In this document: in pieces, positions 35,394 to 43,693 of the stretch
Layout: every line of letters starts with the position of its first letter
How positions within the stretch are numbered: the first letter of the stretch is position 1
Source: VGCC01 sp040381195
GTDB taxonomy: Bacteria > Actinomycetota > Actinomycetes > S36-B12
NCBI GenBank assembly: GCA_040381195.1
Contig: JBEIHR010000005.1
Location: 1 to 47,271 of the forward strand
Direction: 5' to 3'
Length of the DNA: 47,271 nt
Position numbers and translations under genes: made by a program
The notes under the pieces: model-generated
Seen by the model: only the letters and a program-made list of their open reading frames with translations
Told to the model about the DNA's origin: nothing
Database searches by the model: none

Positions 35394-36962
35394 ATGGACC
35401 AGCGCGACGCGGTGATCATCGGATCAGGGATCAATGCCCTCGTCGCGGGAGCGATGCTCGCCCGTCGGGGCTGGGCTGTGACCCTCTGCGAGCGCAACCC
35501 CCATCCGGGTGGTGCGATCTGGACTTCGACCGATCACGTTCCCGGGTTCACGATCGAGCTGCTCTCCAGCTGGCATCCCCTCTTCGTCGGCGGGCCCGCG
35601 TACGCGGATCTTGCCGCCGATCTCGCCGCCCGGGGACTGGAGTACCGCAACACGGAACTGCCGACGGGCGTCGTGTGCGCCGACGGGAGTGCGGTGCTCT
35701 CGTCGAATCCGGAGATCACTGCGGCACAGATGTCGGAGTTGGGCGATCTCGACTCCTGGAATGCGCTGATGGCCGACTTCGGCAGTAAAGCCGACCTCGC
35801 ATTCGGATTGCTCGGTACGGATTTCTGGCGTCGTTCCGCGTGGAAGTTCGGGTGGAAGGCCTACCGCCAACTCGGCCGTCAGGGCTTGATGGCCAGCGGT
35901 GCCGATCTCCTCGAACCCGCTGCACCCTGGGCCGAGCGCACCTTCAGATCCCCCGTGACGCGCGCATTGCTTGCACCGTGGGCGCTCCACAACGGACTCG
36001 GTCCCGACGATGCGGGTAGCGCGTTCATCACCACGGTCATTGGCGCTGCGATTGCGATGGGCGGCATGCCGGTTCCCGTCGGTGGTGGACGCAGCCTGGT
36101 GAACGCACTCGTCTCCCTCATCGAGGACAACGGCGGCACCGTGCTGTGCAATGCCGAGGTAGTGAAGGTGACGGTGCAGGGCAATCGCGCCACGGGAGTG
36201 GCCCTCGCCGACGGAACCTCGATCGGTGCGCGCCGGGCAGTTCTCGCATCGGTCACACCCCCCGCGCTGTACGGCACCCTGGCACCGGAGGCCGATGCCC
36301 AACGGAGGGCAGCGGCCGATCGCTTCCGCTTCGGCCGTGCCGGTTTCCAGGTCCACATCGCGCTGCGCGAGCCACCTCGGTGGGCGGGCGATCCGCGCAT
36401 GGCCGACACCGCGCTAATCCACATCCTCGACGGGATGGACTCCCTATCGGAGTCTGTGAACGCTGCCAATCGCGGATACCTGCCCCGACGCCCGACGATC
36501 GTCGTGGGCCAACCCGCCACTGTCGATCCCTCACGGGTCCCGGACGGACACGGTCTCCTCTGGATTCAGTTACAGGAGAACCCGCGTCATGTGCTCGGCG
36601 ACCTCGCCGGGGAGATCGATCCAGGCGATGGGACGTGGACTCCGAGACTGCGCGACGCCTACGCCAATCGCGTGATCGGCATCCTGGAGAAGCACATCAC
36701 GAACATCCGCAGTGCCGCGATCGCGCAATTCACCATCGGCCCCGCCGATCTGGAGGCGATGAACGTCAACCTCGTCGGTGGCGACCCCTACGCGGGCGAT
36801 TGCCGGGTGGACCAGTACGCACTGTGGCGCCCCCTGGCCACCGCGACCGGACACAGCACCGGGATCGACGGCCTCTGGCAGATCGGAGCGTCAACCCACC
36901 CGGGTCCCGGCCTCGGGGGAGGCTCGGGCTACCAGGTGGCGTCGAGACTGCTCGGGAACTAG
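35394..36962 (+). CDS. Phytoene-desaturase-like FAD oxidoreductase (second copy)
   Basis: 522 aa. Same family as its divergent neighbour: VIIGSGINALVAGAMLARRG...VTLCERNPHPGGAIWTS at the N terminus and GLWQIGASTHPGPGLGGGSG at the C terminus. ATG 35394 has GGAGG 5 bases upstream; a GTG at 35376 is less likely. The two copies share length and end motifs but are diverged in sequence, so this is an old duplication or two separately acquired paralogues. They could form a heteromer or act in sequence. It converges on the cyclase-family gene by CTAG. Confidence 0.85.
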   Translation: MDQRDAVIIGSGINALVAGAMLARRGWAVTLCERNPHPGGAIWTSTDHVPGFTIELLSSWHPLFVGGPAYADLAADLAARGLEYRNTELPTGVVCADGSAVLSSNPEITAAQMSELGDLDSWNALMADFGSKADLAFGLLGTDFWRRSAWKFGWKAYRQLGRQGLMASGADLLEPAAPWAERTFRSPVTRALLAPWALHNGLGPDDAGSAFITTVIGAAIAMGGMPVPVGGGRSLVNALVSLIEDNGGTVLCNAEVVKVTVQGNRATGVALADGTSIGARRAVLASVTPPALYGTLAPEADAQRRAAADRFRFGRAGFQVHIALREPPRWAGDPRMADTALIHILDGMDSLSESVNAANRGYLPRRPTIVVGQPATVDPSRVPDGHGLLWIQLQENPRHVLGDLAGEIDPGDGTWTPRLRDAYANRVIGILEKHITNIRSAAIAQFTIGPADLEAMNVNLVGGDPYAGDCRVDQYALWRPLATATGHSTGIDGLWQIGASTHPGPGLGGGSGYQVASRLLGN

Positions 36963-37732
36963 CCCGCGACGAGTGCGAGCACGCGGCAGGGGCTGCCCGA
37001 CCCGTTGACGATCGGCAGCGGTGCCGCAATCACGACCGCACCGGTTGTCGGCAACTTGTCCAGGTTGCGCAGCTGGGTCAGGCCGTACTTGTTCGCACCC
37101 ATGAACATCGCGTGACACGGGAACGGCGGATCGAAGGCGAAGGCGCCACCAGCATCCGTGCCCACCGTCTCGACACCCCAGCCGAGGATGTCGGTGTTCT
37201 CCGCGATGTACTTCGCCGCCTCGGGAGTCACACCCGGGGTGTGCGGGCCGTTCTCATCGGCATTCGCGAACTTGGCCGGGTCGTCGCCGTACTGCGACCA
37301 TCCGGTGCGGAACAGCACCCAGGCGTGCTTCGGCAGCGGACCGTTGGCAGCTTCCCATGCCTTGATGTCGTCGACCGTCAGGCAGTAGTCGGGATTCGCG
37401 GCCACCTCGGCGGTCTTATCGATCACCACTGCGGGTCCCACGAGACGCTGAGCCGGAACCTGGCTGACGTCATCGAGATCCTTGCCGGAGATCCAGTGGT
37501 TGGGAGCGTCGAAGTGCGTACCGGTGTGCTCTCCCGTGTGGAAGTTGTTCCAGTACCACGCCGGGCCACGGTCGTCATAGCGGCTGATCTCCTCGAGCGT
37601 GAACACCGCCGTCTGACCCATCTCCGGGGGTAGGCCGAGGATCGGGGTACCCGAGTGGAGCGGGGAGGTGAGGTCGATGACCGTCACCGAACCGTCCACG
37701 ATGCCTGCTGCGAGTTTCGCAAGATCGGACAT
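36959..37732 (-). CDS. Cyclase-family metal hydrolase (KynB / isatin hydrolase-like)
   Basis: 257 aa. The defining metal motif HTGTHFDAPNHW (HxGTHxDxPxH) is at about residues 68-80; VIDLTSPLHSGTP opens the fold and WGVETVGTDAGG is the later conserved block. The family includes kynurenine formamidase (KynB), isatin hydrolase and various cyclases, all opening amide or lactam-like groups. Next to a possible anthraniloyl-CoA oxygenase, an activity on N-formylkynurenine or isatin, both precursors of anthranilate, is attractive but unproven. AAAGGAAG precedes ATG 37732. It lies 43 bases after the oxygenase gene, probably one operon. Confidence 0.85.
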   Translation of the reverse strand: MSDLAKLAAGIVDGSVTVIDLTSPLHSGTPILGLPPEMGQTAVFTLEEISRYDDRGPAWYWNNFHTGEHTGTHFDAPNHWISGKDLDDVSQVPAQRLVGPAVVIDKTAEVAANPDYCLTVDDIKAWEAANGPLPKHAWVLFRTGWSQYGDDPAKFANADENGPHTPGVTPEAAKYIAENTDILGWGVETVGTDAGGAFAFDPPFPCHAMFMGANKYGLTQLRNLDKLPTTGAVVIAAPLPIVNGSGSPCRVLALVAG

Positions 37733-37775
37733 GAGTCTTCCTTTCGTGATGCGGGCGTTCGCCCATTGTTGTGCC

Positions 37776-40133
37776 CTAGACGGTGGGCCGCCAGCGCTTC
37801 GGTCGATTGATCAACTCGGCCTCGGGGACCAACTGGAGACGGGGCTTGGGATCCTCGGCACGGCCGGCCGGAGGCTTCCAACTGCCCCCGACATACGGGG
37901 TCGGCCAGGGCACCTTCACCCCCTGATCTGCGGCAGCGTGCAGGGTCCATTGGGGGTCGTACAGGTGTGGGCGTCCGATCGCGCACAGGTCCGAGCGTCC
38001 GGCTGCGATGTTCGTGTTGACGTCGTCGTAGGAGCTGATCGCACCCACGGCCATGGTGTCGATGCCAATGATGTTGCGGATGCGATCGGAGAAGGGTGTC
38101 TGGTACGAGCGTCCGTACTCGGGCTTCGCATCCGGTGTGGTCTGTCCCGAGGAGACGTCGATGACGTCGACACCGTGATCCTTGAAGGCCTGGGCGATCA
38201 CGAGGATGTCTTCGAACGTGATTCCCTCCGGCACCCAATCGGATGCGGAGATGCGCACGAAGGTCGGGCGATCCGCGGGCCAGGCGGCACGTACCGCGTC
38301 GAAGACTTCCAGCGGAAAGCGGAGGCGGTTCTCGATCGAGCCCCCGTACTCGTCGGTGCGCTGGTTCGACACCGGTGTGAGGAAGCTCGACAACAGGTAC
38401 CCGTGTGCGCAATGCAGCTCCAGGACGTCGAATCCCGCCCGTGCCGCGCGCACGGTGGTCGCGACGAACTGATCGCGCACCATGTCCATGTCCGCGCGCG
38501 TCATCTCGGCAGGAACCTGGCCATGTGGGAGGTAGGGCAGTGGTGAGGGCGCCATGATCGGCCAATTGCCCGAGTCAAGCGGCTGATCGATCCCTTCCCA
38601 CATCACCTTCGTGGATCCCTTGCGACCGGAATGACCGATCTGGATCCCCATTTTCGCGAATGTCGTGTGGCCGAAGTCCACGATGCGCGTCCAGGCGGCC
38701 TCCTGGGCGTCGTTATAAAGGCCGCCGCATCCCGGAGTGATGCGTCCCTCGGGTGACACGCACACCATTTCGGTCATCACGAGGCCGGCGCCACCGAGGG
38801 CCTTGCTGCCCAGGTGCACGAGGTGGAAGTCACCGGGTACTCCGTCCACGGAGGAGTACATGTCCATCGCGGAGACGGCCACTCGGTTCGGTAGTAGCAC
38901 GCTGCGCACCTGGTATGGCAGGAACATCGGAGGTACGGAAGCTGTGCCCGCCGGAACTCGACCCCGCGCGATTTCGTGCTGCAGTAGCCAGTCGTCCACC
39001 TGCTGCACGAAGTTGGGATCGCGCTCACGGAGGTTTCCGTAGGTGATGCGACGACTCCGTGTCATGAGGTTGAAGGCGAATTGCACGGGATCCTGGCCTG
39101 AGTACTGCGAGAGTTCCTCGAACCACTCAAGACTCGCCTGCGCCGAACGCTGAGTGCTTTTGATGACCGGCCCGCGCTCCTGGTCGTAGGCCTTCAGGGC
39201 TGCGTCAACGGTGGGCTGCTCTCGCAGGCAGGCAGCGAGGGCCAGCGCGTCCTCCTTGGCCAACTTGGTTCCCGATCCAATGCTGAAGTGGGCGGTGTGC
39301 GCCGAGTCGCCCATGAGCACCAGGTTCTTGTGCACCAAGGTCTTGTTGCGAATCGTGCGGAACGTCACCCACTTGCTGTTGTTGGCAACCAGGGAGTGCC
39401 CATCGAGGATGTCGGCGAAGATCTCCTTGACCTTCGCGATGCTCGCCTCGTCACTCACGCCCGGTGGGAGTGAATCCGCATCGACGGCGTCGAAGCCGGC
39501 GTTGCGCCATACGTCCTCGTGCATCTCAACGATGAATGTGCTCATCGTGGCATCCATCGGATAGGCGTGGATCTGCATGACGCCGTAGGGGGTATTCCGA
39601 ATGAAGAACTCGAAAGCTTCGAAGACCAGATCGGTACCCAGCCACATGTACTTGCAGATGCGTGGATCCATCGTGGTGCCAAACTCATCGGCGAACTTCT
39701 CACGCACGGCGCTGTTGATTCCGTCGCATGCGATGACGAGGTCGTACTCGGCCATGAGCTGCTCAACCGGGGGCGCCTCGGTCCGGAAATGAATCGGTAC
39801 TCCGTGGCTTGTCGCACGACGCTGCAGCACGTTCAGGAGCTCCTTGCGACTCATCGCCGCGAATCCATTTCCCGCCACCGTGAAACGGACACCGTCGATA
39901 TCCACGTCGACGTCATCCCAGTACGCGAAGGAGCGGCCCATGTCCTCGAAGACCGACGGGTCCGATGCCTTGATTCCGCTGAGGGTCTGGTCGCTGAACA
40001 CGACGCCGAAACCGAACGTGTCGTCGGGAGCGTTGCGCTCCCACACGGTGACGTCCGTACTGGGGTCGAGCTGTTTGATGAGGCTCGAGAAATACAGGCC
40101 GCCGGGTCCCCCACCGATCACCGCGATCCGCAT
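37776..40133 (-). CDS. Fused salicylyl-CoA 5-hydroxylase / anthraniloyl-CoA monooxygenase-reductase
   Basis: 785-aa two-domain flavoprotein. Residues 1-~400 are a class A FAD monooxygenase (IAVIGGGPGGLYFSSLIK; CDGINSAVREKF; LMGDSAHTAHFSIGSGTKLA). Residues ~415-785 are an Old Yellow Enzyme-type FMN reductase (QIGHSGRKGSTK; HCAHGYLLSSFLTPVSNQRT; YGGSIENR). This fusion matches proteins annotated bifunctional salicylyl-CoA 5-hydroxylase/oxidoreductase, and 2-aminobenzoyl-CoA monooxygenase/reductase (ABM/R) of Azoarcus evansii, which hydroxylates then reduces the ring to a non-aromatic enone. Both active sites look intact. ATG 40133 is preceded by GGGAGCCAGG; the upstream extension is not homologous. 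Salicylyl-CoA versus anthraniloyl-CoA cannot be decided from the sequence. Confidence 0.88.
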   Translation of the reverse strand: MRIAVIGGGPGGLYFSSLIKQLDPSTDVTVWERNAPDDTFGFGVVFSDQTLSGIKASDPSVFEDMGRSFAYWDDVDVDIDGVRFTVAGNGFAAMSRKELLNVLQRRATSHGVPIHFRTEAPPVEQLMAEYDLVIACDGINSAVREKFADEFGTTMDPRICKYMWLGTDLVFEAFEFFIRNTPYGVMQIHAYPMDATMSTFIVEMHEDVWRNAGFDAVDADSLPPGVSDEASIAKVKEIFADILDGHSLVANNSKWVTFRTIRNKTLVHKNLVLMGDSAHTAHFSIGSGTKLAKEDALALAACLREQPTVDAALKAYDQERGPVIKSTQRSAQASLEWFEELSQYSGQDPVQFAFNLMTRSRRITYGNLRERDPNFVQQVDDWLLQHEIARGRVPAGTASVPPMFLPYQVRSVLLPNRVAVSAMDMYSSVDGVPGDFHLVHLGSKALGGAGLVMTEMVCVSPEGRITPGCGGLYNDAQEAAWTRIVDFGHTTFAKMGIQIGHSGRKGSTKVMWEGIDQPLDSGNWPIMAPSPLPYLPHGQVPAEMTRADMDMVRDQFVATTVRAARAGFDVLELHCAHGYLLSSFLTPVSNQRTDEYGGSIENRLRFPLEVFDAVRAAWPADRPTFVRISASDWVPEGITFEDILVIAQAFKDHGVDVIDVSSGQTTPDAKPEYGRSYQTPFSDRIRNIIGIDTMAVGAISSYDDVNTNIAAGRSDLCAIGRPHLYDPQWTLHAAADQGVKVPWPTPYVGGSWKPPAGRAEDPKPRLQLVPEAELINRPKRWRPTV

Positions 40134-40160
40134 CCTGGCTCCCTCACAGTCTCGCGTATT

Positions 40161-40186
40161 TGTGACTATCGACAATAGTACGGTAT
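40161..40186. promoter_or_regulatory. Divergent promoter with ACTAT-N5-ATAGT inverted repeat
   Basis: ACTAT (40165-40169) and ATAGT (40175-40179) form an inverted repeat overlapping a minus-strand -10 TATTGT (40177-40172) for the monooxygenase and plus-strand TAGTAC/TACGGT elements for the SDR. Bases 40168-40185 match 31811-31828 at 15 of 18 positions (ATCGRCAATARTACGSTA), suggesting a common regulator. Confidence 0.45.
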
Positions 40187-40230
40187 ATCGATCTCCGCAG
40201 GGAGACGTCGATTGTGCGGGAGGATGCCCC

Positions 40231-40992
40231 ATGCGCTTCACGGGAAAGGCCGCCCTGGTGACCGGCGGTGGCGGTGGGCTGGGCCTGGCCATCGCCGAGG
40301 CCCTTGCCCGGGAGGGCGCCTCGGTGGCGATCCTCGATGCGAATTCCTCCGCGGTCGAGGCCGGCCTGCAGGCACTAGTGGGAACGAGCGCCCGGGGTGA
40401 GGTTGTGGATGTCCGCGACGGCGAGGCCGTGCGTGCCGCGGTTGATTCCATAGCCGCCGACTTCGGTCATCTCGACATCCTCATCGCCGCTGCAGGTGGG
40501 TCGCTCGGCACACCGCGTGATCTCGAGGAGATCTCGGCCGATGACCTCGACCTGGTCATCGATGTGAACATCAAGGGCACCTACCACTCGGCTGCAGCAA
40601 TCGTGCCGCACATGCGCGCCGCAGGCGGTGGCTCGATCGTGACCTTCTCCTCGATCGGCGGCCGGAGCACGAGCCCGGTCACCGGGATCCCCTACGCGGC
40701 AGCCAAGGCGGGCATTCTCGGATTGACACGTCGACTCGCCCGGGAGGTCGGGCCCGACAACATCCGGGTCAACGCCATCGCCCCCGGCCTGTTCCTGACG
40801 GGCAGACTCCAAGGCATGTTCGACGCGATGAGCGAGCACGATCGCACCGAGGTCCTCGATTCGATTCCGCTGCGAAGAATGCCCGAGATCTCCGAGTGCG
40901 TCGATCCCGTGCTGTTCCTCGCGAGTGATCAGTCGTCCTACATCACCGGTGCCGTGCTGGATGTCAACGGCGGTCGTTTCATGGCGGGTTGA
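40231..40992 (+). CDS. SDR-family oxidoreductase
   Basis: 253-aa short-chain dehydrogenase. TGGGGGLG cofactor loop with an Asp at the end of the second strand (AILDANS, NAD preference), the catalytic Ser in VTFSSIGG, YAAAK, NAIAPGLF and a C-terminal SYITGAVLDVNGG. It resembles BadH-type and FabG-type enzymes; reducing the ring ketone formed by the neighbouring monooxygenase/reductase is a reasonable guess. GGGAGG lies 8 bases before ATG 40231. Its 3' end overlaps the convergent flavin reductase gene by 14 bases. Confidence 0.88.
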   Translation: MRFTGKAALVTGGGGGLGLAIAEALAREGASVAILDANSSAVEAGLQALVGTSARGEVVDVRDGEAVRAAVDSIAADFGHLDILIAAAGGSLGTPRDLEEISADDLDLVIDVNIKGTYHSAAAIVPHMRAAGGGSIVTFSSIGGRSTSPVTGIPYAAAKAGILGLTRRLAREVGPDNIRVNAIAPGLFLTGRLQGMFDAMSEHDRTEVLDSIPLRRMPEISECVDPVLFLASDQSSYITGAVLDVNGGRFMAG

Positions 40993-41593
40993 GAGTCTCG
41001 AACTCCTCCAGCGTCACCCGCGGCACTTCTACGATCGCACCCAGTGCACTCCACTGACTGCCCCCGAGACGCGCCACCGGGTCCACGCGCGTGACGTCCA
41101 CACTCGCTCCCACGAACACATCCTCGGAAACCGCGATGTGGATCACCTCTCCCAAGACGAGGATCCCGTTTCCAACGTTTCGGATGTCGATGCACCGGCA
41201 CTCAAGCGCGTACGGTGAGTCGGCGACCCTGGGTGGCGCAACGCGCACACTCGGCTCGCGAGTGAGCCCGACACGATCGAACTCACTGACGCCGTGGGGG
41301 AACTCCACCGAGGTCAGATTGATCTCCTTGATCATCGATGCAGGTGATCCGCACACGACGAACTCCCCGGTCGCACGGATATTGCGGACCGTGTCCTTCT
41401 CACCCATCGAGGAGATCATGACGATCGGTGGCGATGTGCTCACGATTTGGAAGAAGGAATGGGGAGCCAGGTTGTCGGCGTGATCCGCAGACAGGGTCGA
41501 GACCCATGCGATGGGTCGCGGCGTGACCAGGGTCCCCAGCAGGGAGTAGAGACCCGATATCGCCGCCGGATCGATTTCGCGACGGTCTGCCAT
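40979..41593 (-). CDS. Flavin reductase family protein (RutF/HpaC-like)
   Basis: 204-aa flavin reductase-like FMN-binding split-barrel protein supplying reduced flavin. Typical blocks are SLLGTLVTPRPIAWVSTLSADHADNLAPHSFF, PPIVMISSMGEKDTVRNI and the C-terminal D-P-V-A-R-L-G segment followed by an aromatic residue. It is encoded 16 bases after the LLM oxygenase gene, the standard arrangement of a two-component flavin monooxygenase (compare RutA/RutF). It lies at the end of the nitrilase operon. Highly confident family call. Confidence 0.9.
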   Translation of the reverse strand: MADRREIDPAAISGLYSLLGTLVTPRPIAWVSTLSADHADNLAPHSFFQIVSTSPPIVMISSMGEKDTVRNIRATGEFVVCGSPASMIKEINLTSVEFPHGVSEFDRVGLTREPSVRVAPPRVADSPYALECRCIDIRNVGNGILVLGEVIHIAVSEDVFVGASVDVTRVDPVARLGGSQWSALGAIVEVPRVTLEEFETLNPP

Positions 41594-41609
41594 CGCGCAT
41601 GTCTACCAC

Positions 41610-42710
41610 TCAGCGCGGCAGACGCACGCCCTTCGCTTCGAGGCGAGGCAGGACCTCCTGCGCGAAGTACGGCAACTCCTCGGCGTAGTCGAGGAACGAC
41701 AGTGTCATACCCGCGAACCCGGCCTTGGCAAAGCGCTCGATCTCATCCGCGACGTCATCGGGGGTGCCGATGATCGGGCAGGTGCCGTGACCCGCAGCGA
41801 ATCTTCCGCGGAACATCTCCACCATCTCCGGGGTGAAGGATTGTGCGTGCAGGCCCTGCAGTCGCATGAGGTTGTCGACGGCCTCCCAGTCCGCGTTGTC
41901 ATCGGCGTACCACTTCAGGAAATCCTCGGCCTCCTTGCGCGTGGGTCGCACGACGCAGTGGCCCAGGGTGAAGTAGCCCATGGTCCGCTGGAACTCGTCT
42001 TTGGCGAGCTTCGTGTATTCAGTGACCACACCTGCGCCATCCTCCGGACCACCGACGATCGTGAAGCCGAAGTTTGCGTTGCGGGCGGCGTAGGCGCGAC
42101 CCTGGACTGAGGAGCCGGCGTTGAGGATCGGCAGCGGGCCGTCGTAGGGCTTGGGCAGGCTCTCGACGTGCTTCAGGTGGAAGAACTGACCGTCCCAGTC
42201 GAACTGGCCGGGGGTGGTCCAGATCTTGAGGATCACATCGAGCCACTCCTGCGCGAGGGCATATCGATCGTTGTGGTCCTGCGGCAGGTCCATGCCGAAC
42301 GTCTCGTACTCCGGCTGATTCCATCCCGCCACCACGTTCACGCCGGCGCGGCCATGGGAGATCTGGTCAACCGTCGCCAACTGCTTGGCCGTCACAATCG
42401 GATGATTGAACGCGGTATGCACGGTCGCGAAGACGAAGATGCGCTTCGAATTCGCCAAGAGGCCCGCAGCCCAGGTGATCGGGTCGAGAACCCCCTCGTG
42501 GAAGTTCGTCTCCCCTCCGTAACCGATCCAGCGGGCGATCGGCAGCAGGAAGTCGATGCCAACCTCGTCGGCGATCTTCACCAGGCGCAGGTTGTCGTCC
42601 CAACTGCCCGTCCATCGGTCGGTCACCTTGGTGACCGCCATACCGGAGGAACAGTTCGATGAGAACAGTCCGAGTTTGAAGTCCTTGCCATCCAGGATCG
42701 CCTTGGTCAT
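41610..42710 (-). CDS. LLM-class flavin-dependent monooxygenase (RutA/SfnG-like)
   Basis: 366-aa bacterial luciferase-like oxygenase that needs FMNH2 from a partner reductase. Characteristic blocks are NLRLVKIADEVGIDFLLPIARW, VFATVHTAFNHPIVTAKQLATVDQIS, GRAGVNVVAGWNQPEYETFGM and ILNAGSSVQGRAYAARNANF. The NVVAGW-x-x-P-E-Y segment is close to RutA (pyrimidine ring-opening) and SfnG/DszA-type enzymes, some of which use a flavin-N5-peroxide to cleave C-N, C-S or C-Cl bonds. The start is ATG 42710 with AGGAGGAG, not the upstream GTG at 42728. A 19-bp palindrome lies 37 bases upstream. Confidence 0.9.
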   Translation of the reverse strand: MTKAILDGKDFKLGLFSSNCSSGMAVTKVTDRWTGSWDDNLRLVKIADEVGIDFLLPIARWIGYGGETNFHEGVLDPITWAAGLLANSKRIFVFATVHTAFNHPIVTAKQLATVDQISHGRAGVNVVAGWNQPEYETFGMDLPQDHNDRYALAQEWLDVILKIWTTPGQFDWDGQFFHLKHVESLPKPYDGPLPILNAGSSVQGRAYAARNANFGFTIVGGPEDGAGVVTEYTKLAKDEFQRTMGYFTLGHCVVRPTRKEAEDFLKWYADDNADWEAVDNLMRLQGLHAQSFTPEMVEMFRGRFAAGHGTCPIIGTPDDVADEIERFAKAGFAGMTLSFLDYAEELPYFAQEVLPRLEAKGVRLPR

Positions 42711-42747
42711 GTCTCCTCCTTCACGCACGACACGCCCACTATCCGAC

Positions 42748-42766
42748 TAGACCAGACCGTGGTCTA
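42748..42766. promoter_or_regulatory. 19-bp perfect palindrome, likely operator
   Basis: TAGACCA-GACCG-TGGTCTA: 7-base arms with a 5-base spacer, in the 74-base space between the FAH gene and the LLM oxygenase gene. It would lie over the promoter of the LLM-flavin reductase pair. Three CTATCC copies (42739, 42764, 42785) surround it, one overlapping the right arm and one spanning the FAH stop. GntR or TetR regulators bind such sites; no regulator is adjacent. Confidence 0.55.
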
Positions 42767-42784
42767 TCCATTTTGCGCGGTGAA

Positions 42785-43693
42785 CTATCCCTTTCCAACG
42801 GCCACGACCGGGTTGCTCAGGGTCCCGATCCGCTCGATCGTGCACTCCACGACATCGCCGGGCTGGAGGAAGGTCGGCGGGTTCATGGCGGCGCCGACCC
42901 CCTGGGGTGATCCGGTGGCGATGACATCGCCTGGCTCGAGGGTCATCCCCGAGGTGATGTCTGCAATCAGGGTGGGGATCCTGAAGAGCATGTGCCGGGA
43001 GTTGCCGTTCTGGCGCTGGTCCCCGTTGACGGTGAGCCGCAGCTGGAGCGAGTGGGGGTCGCCGATCTCATCGGCGGTCACGATCATCGGGCCGAAAGGT
43101 GCGTAGCTGTCCTGACCCTTCGAGAAAAACCACTGTCCCCCGCGGCGCTGGTCCCGGGCGCTGATGTCGTTGATGATGCTGTAGCCGAACACGTAATCGA
43201 GGGCTTCCGACTCCGAGACGCCAAGCGCTTCACGTCCGATGACCACGGCCAACTCGCATTCCCAGTCAAGTTGCGCGGTGAGGGAGGCGTTGTGTCGGAT
43301 CGGCTGGCCGGGACCGACGATCGCGGTAGCCGGCTTACTGAAGAGCACCGGTCGATCCGGGAGCTCCTTGGCGGTATCGAGGGACCGGCTCGACTCCTCG
43401 AGATGCTCGACGTAGTTCAGTCCGACCCCGATGACCTTCCCTGGGCGCAGGGGTGCCTGCAGCGTGACGTCGGACAGCCTGTGGGAGGTCCCGGCTGGCC
43501 ACTGGGTGGTGTCTGCGAGGGCAGAGCGCACAGCATCGTGGACATCCGAACCCGCCGTGATGAAGTCGATCATGCGATCAGGCACCGTCACGCGACCGGC
43601 GAGCGCAGGAGCGAGCTCGACGACGTTGTCGCTGACGATCGCACCGAGACGCGCAGAGTCGTCGGATCCCAGAGTGAACGTCACGAGTCTCAT
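42785..43693 (-). CDS. Fumarylacetoacetate hydrolase family protein
   Basis: 302 aa. The FAH core is visible: IGVGLNYVEHLEES, KPATAIVGPGQPI, the metal-binding acids in LDWECELAVVIG, NDISARDQ, and TLEPGDVIATGSPQGVG near the C terminus. Members hydrolyse 3-oxo or 2,4-dioxo acids such as fumarylpyruvate, maleylpyruvate and acylpyruvates, or decarboxylate oxaloacetate. With a gentisate-dioxygenase-like cupin close by, maleyl- or fumarylpyruvate hydrolysis is the simplest role. Its start overlaps the nitrilase stop (ATGA). Confidence 0.9.
   Translation of the reverse strand: MRLVTFTLGSDDSARLGAIVSDNVVELAPALAGRVTVPDRMIDFITAGSDVHDAVRSALADTTQWPAGTSHRLSDVTLQAPLRPGKVIGVGLNYVEHLEESSRSLDTAKELPDRPVLFSKPATAIVGPGQPIRHNASLTAQLDWECELAVVIGREALGVSESEALDYVFGYSIINDISARDQRRGGQWFFSKGQDSYAPFGPMIVTADEIGDPHSLQLRLTVNGDQRQNGNSRHMLFRIPTLIADITSGMTLEPGDVIATGSPQGVGAAMNPPTFLQPGDVVECTIERIGTLSNPVVAVGKG

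Noticed and set aside
37753..37764. GGGCGTTCGCCC hairpin between the oxygenase and cyclase genes as a terminator
   Set aside because: Only a 5-bp stem with no T-run, and the two genes look co-transcribed.
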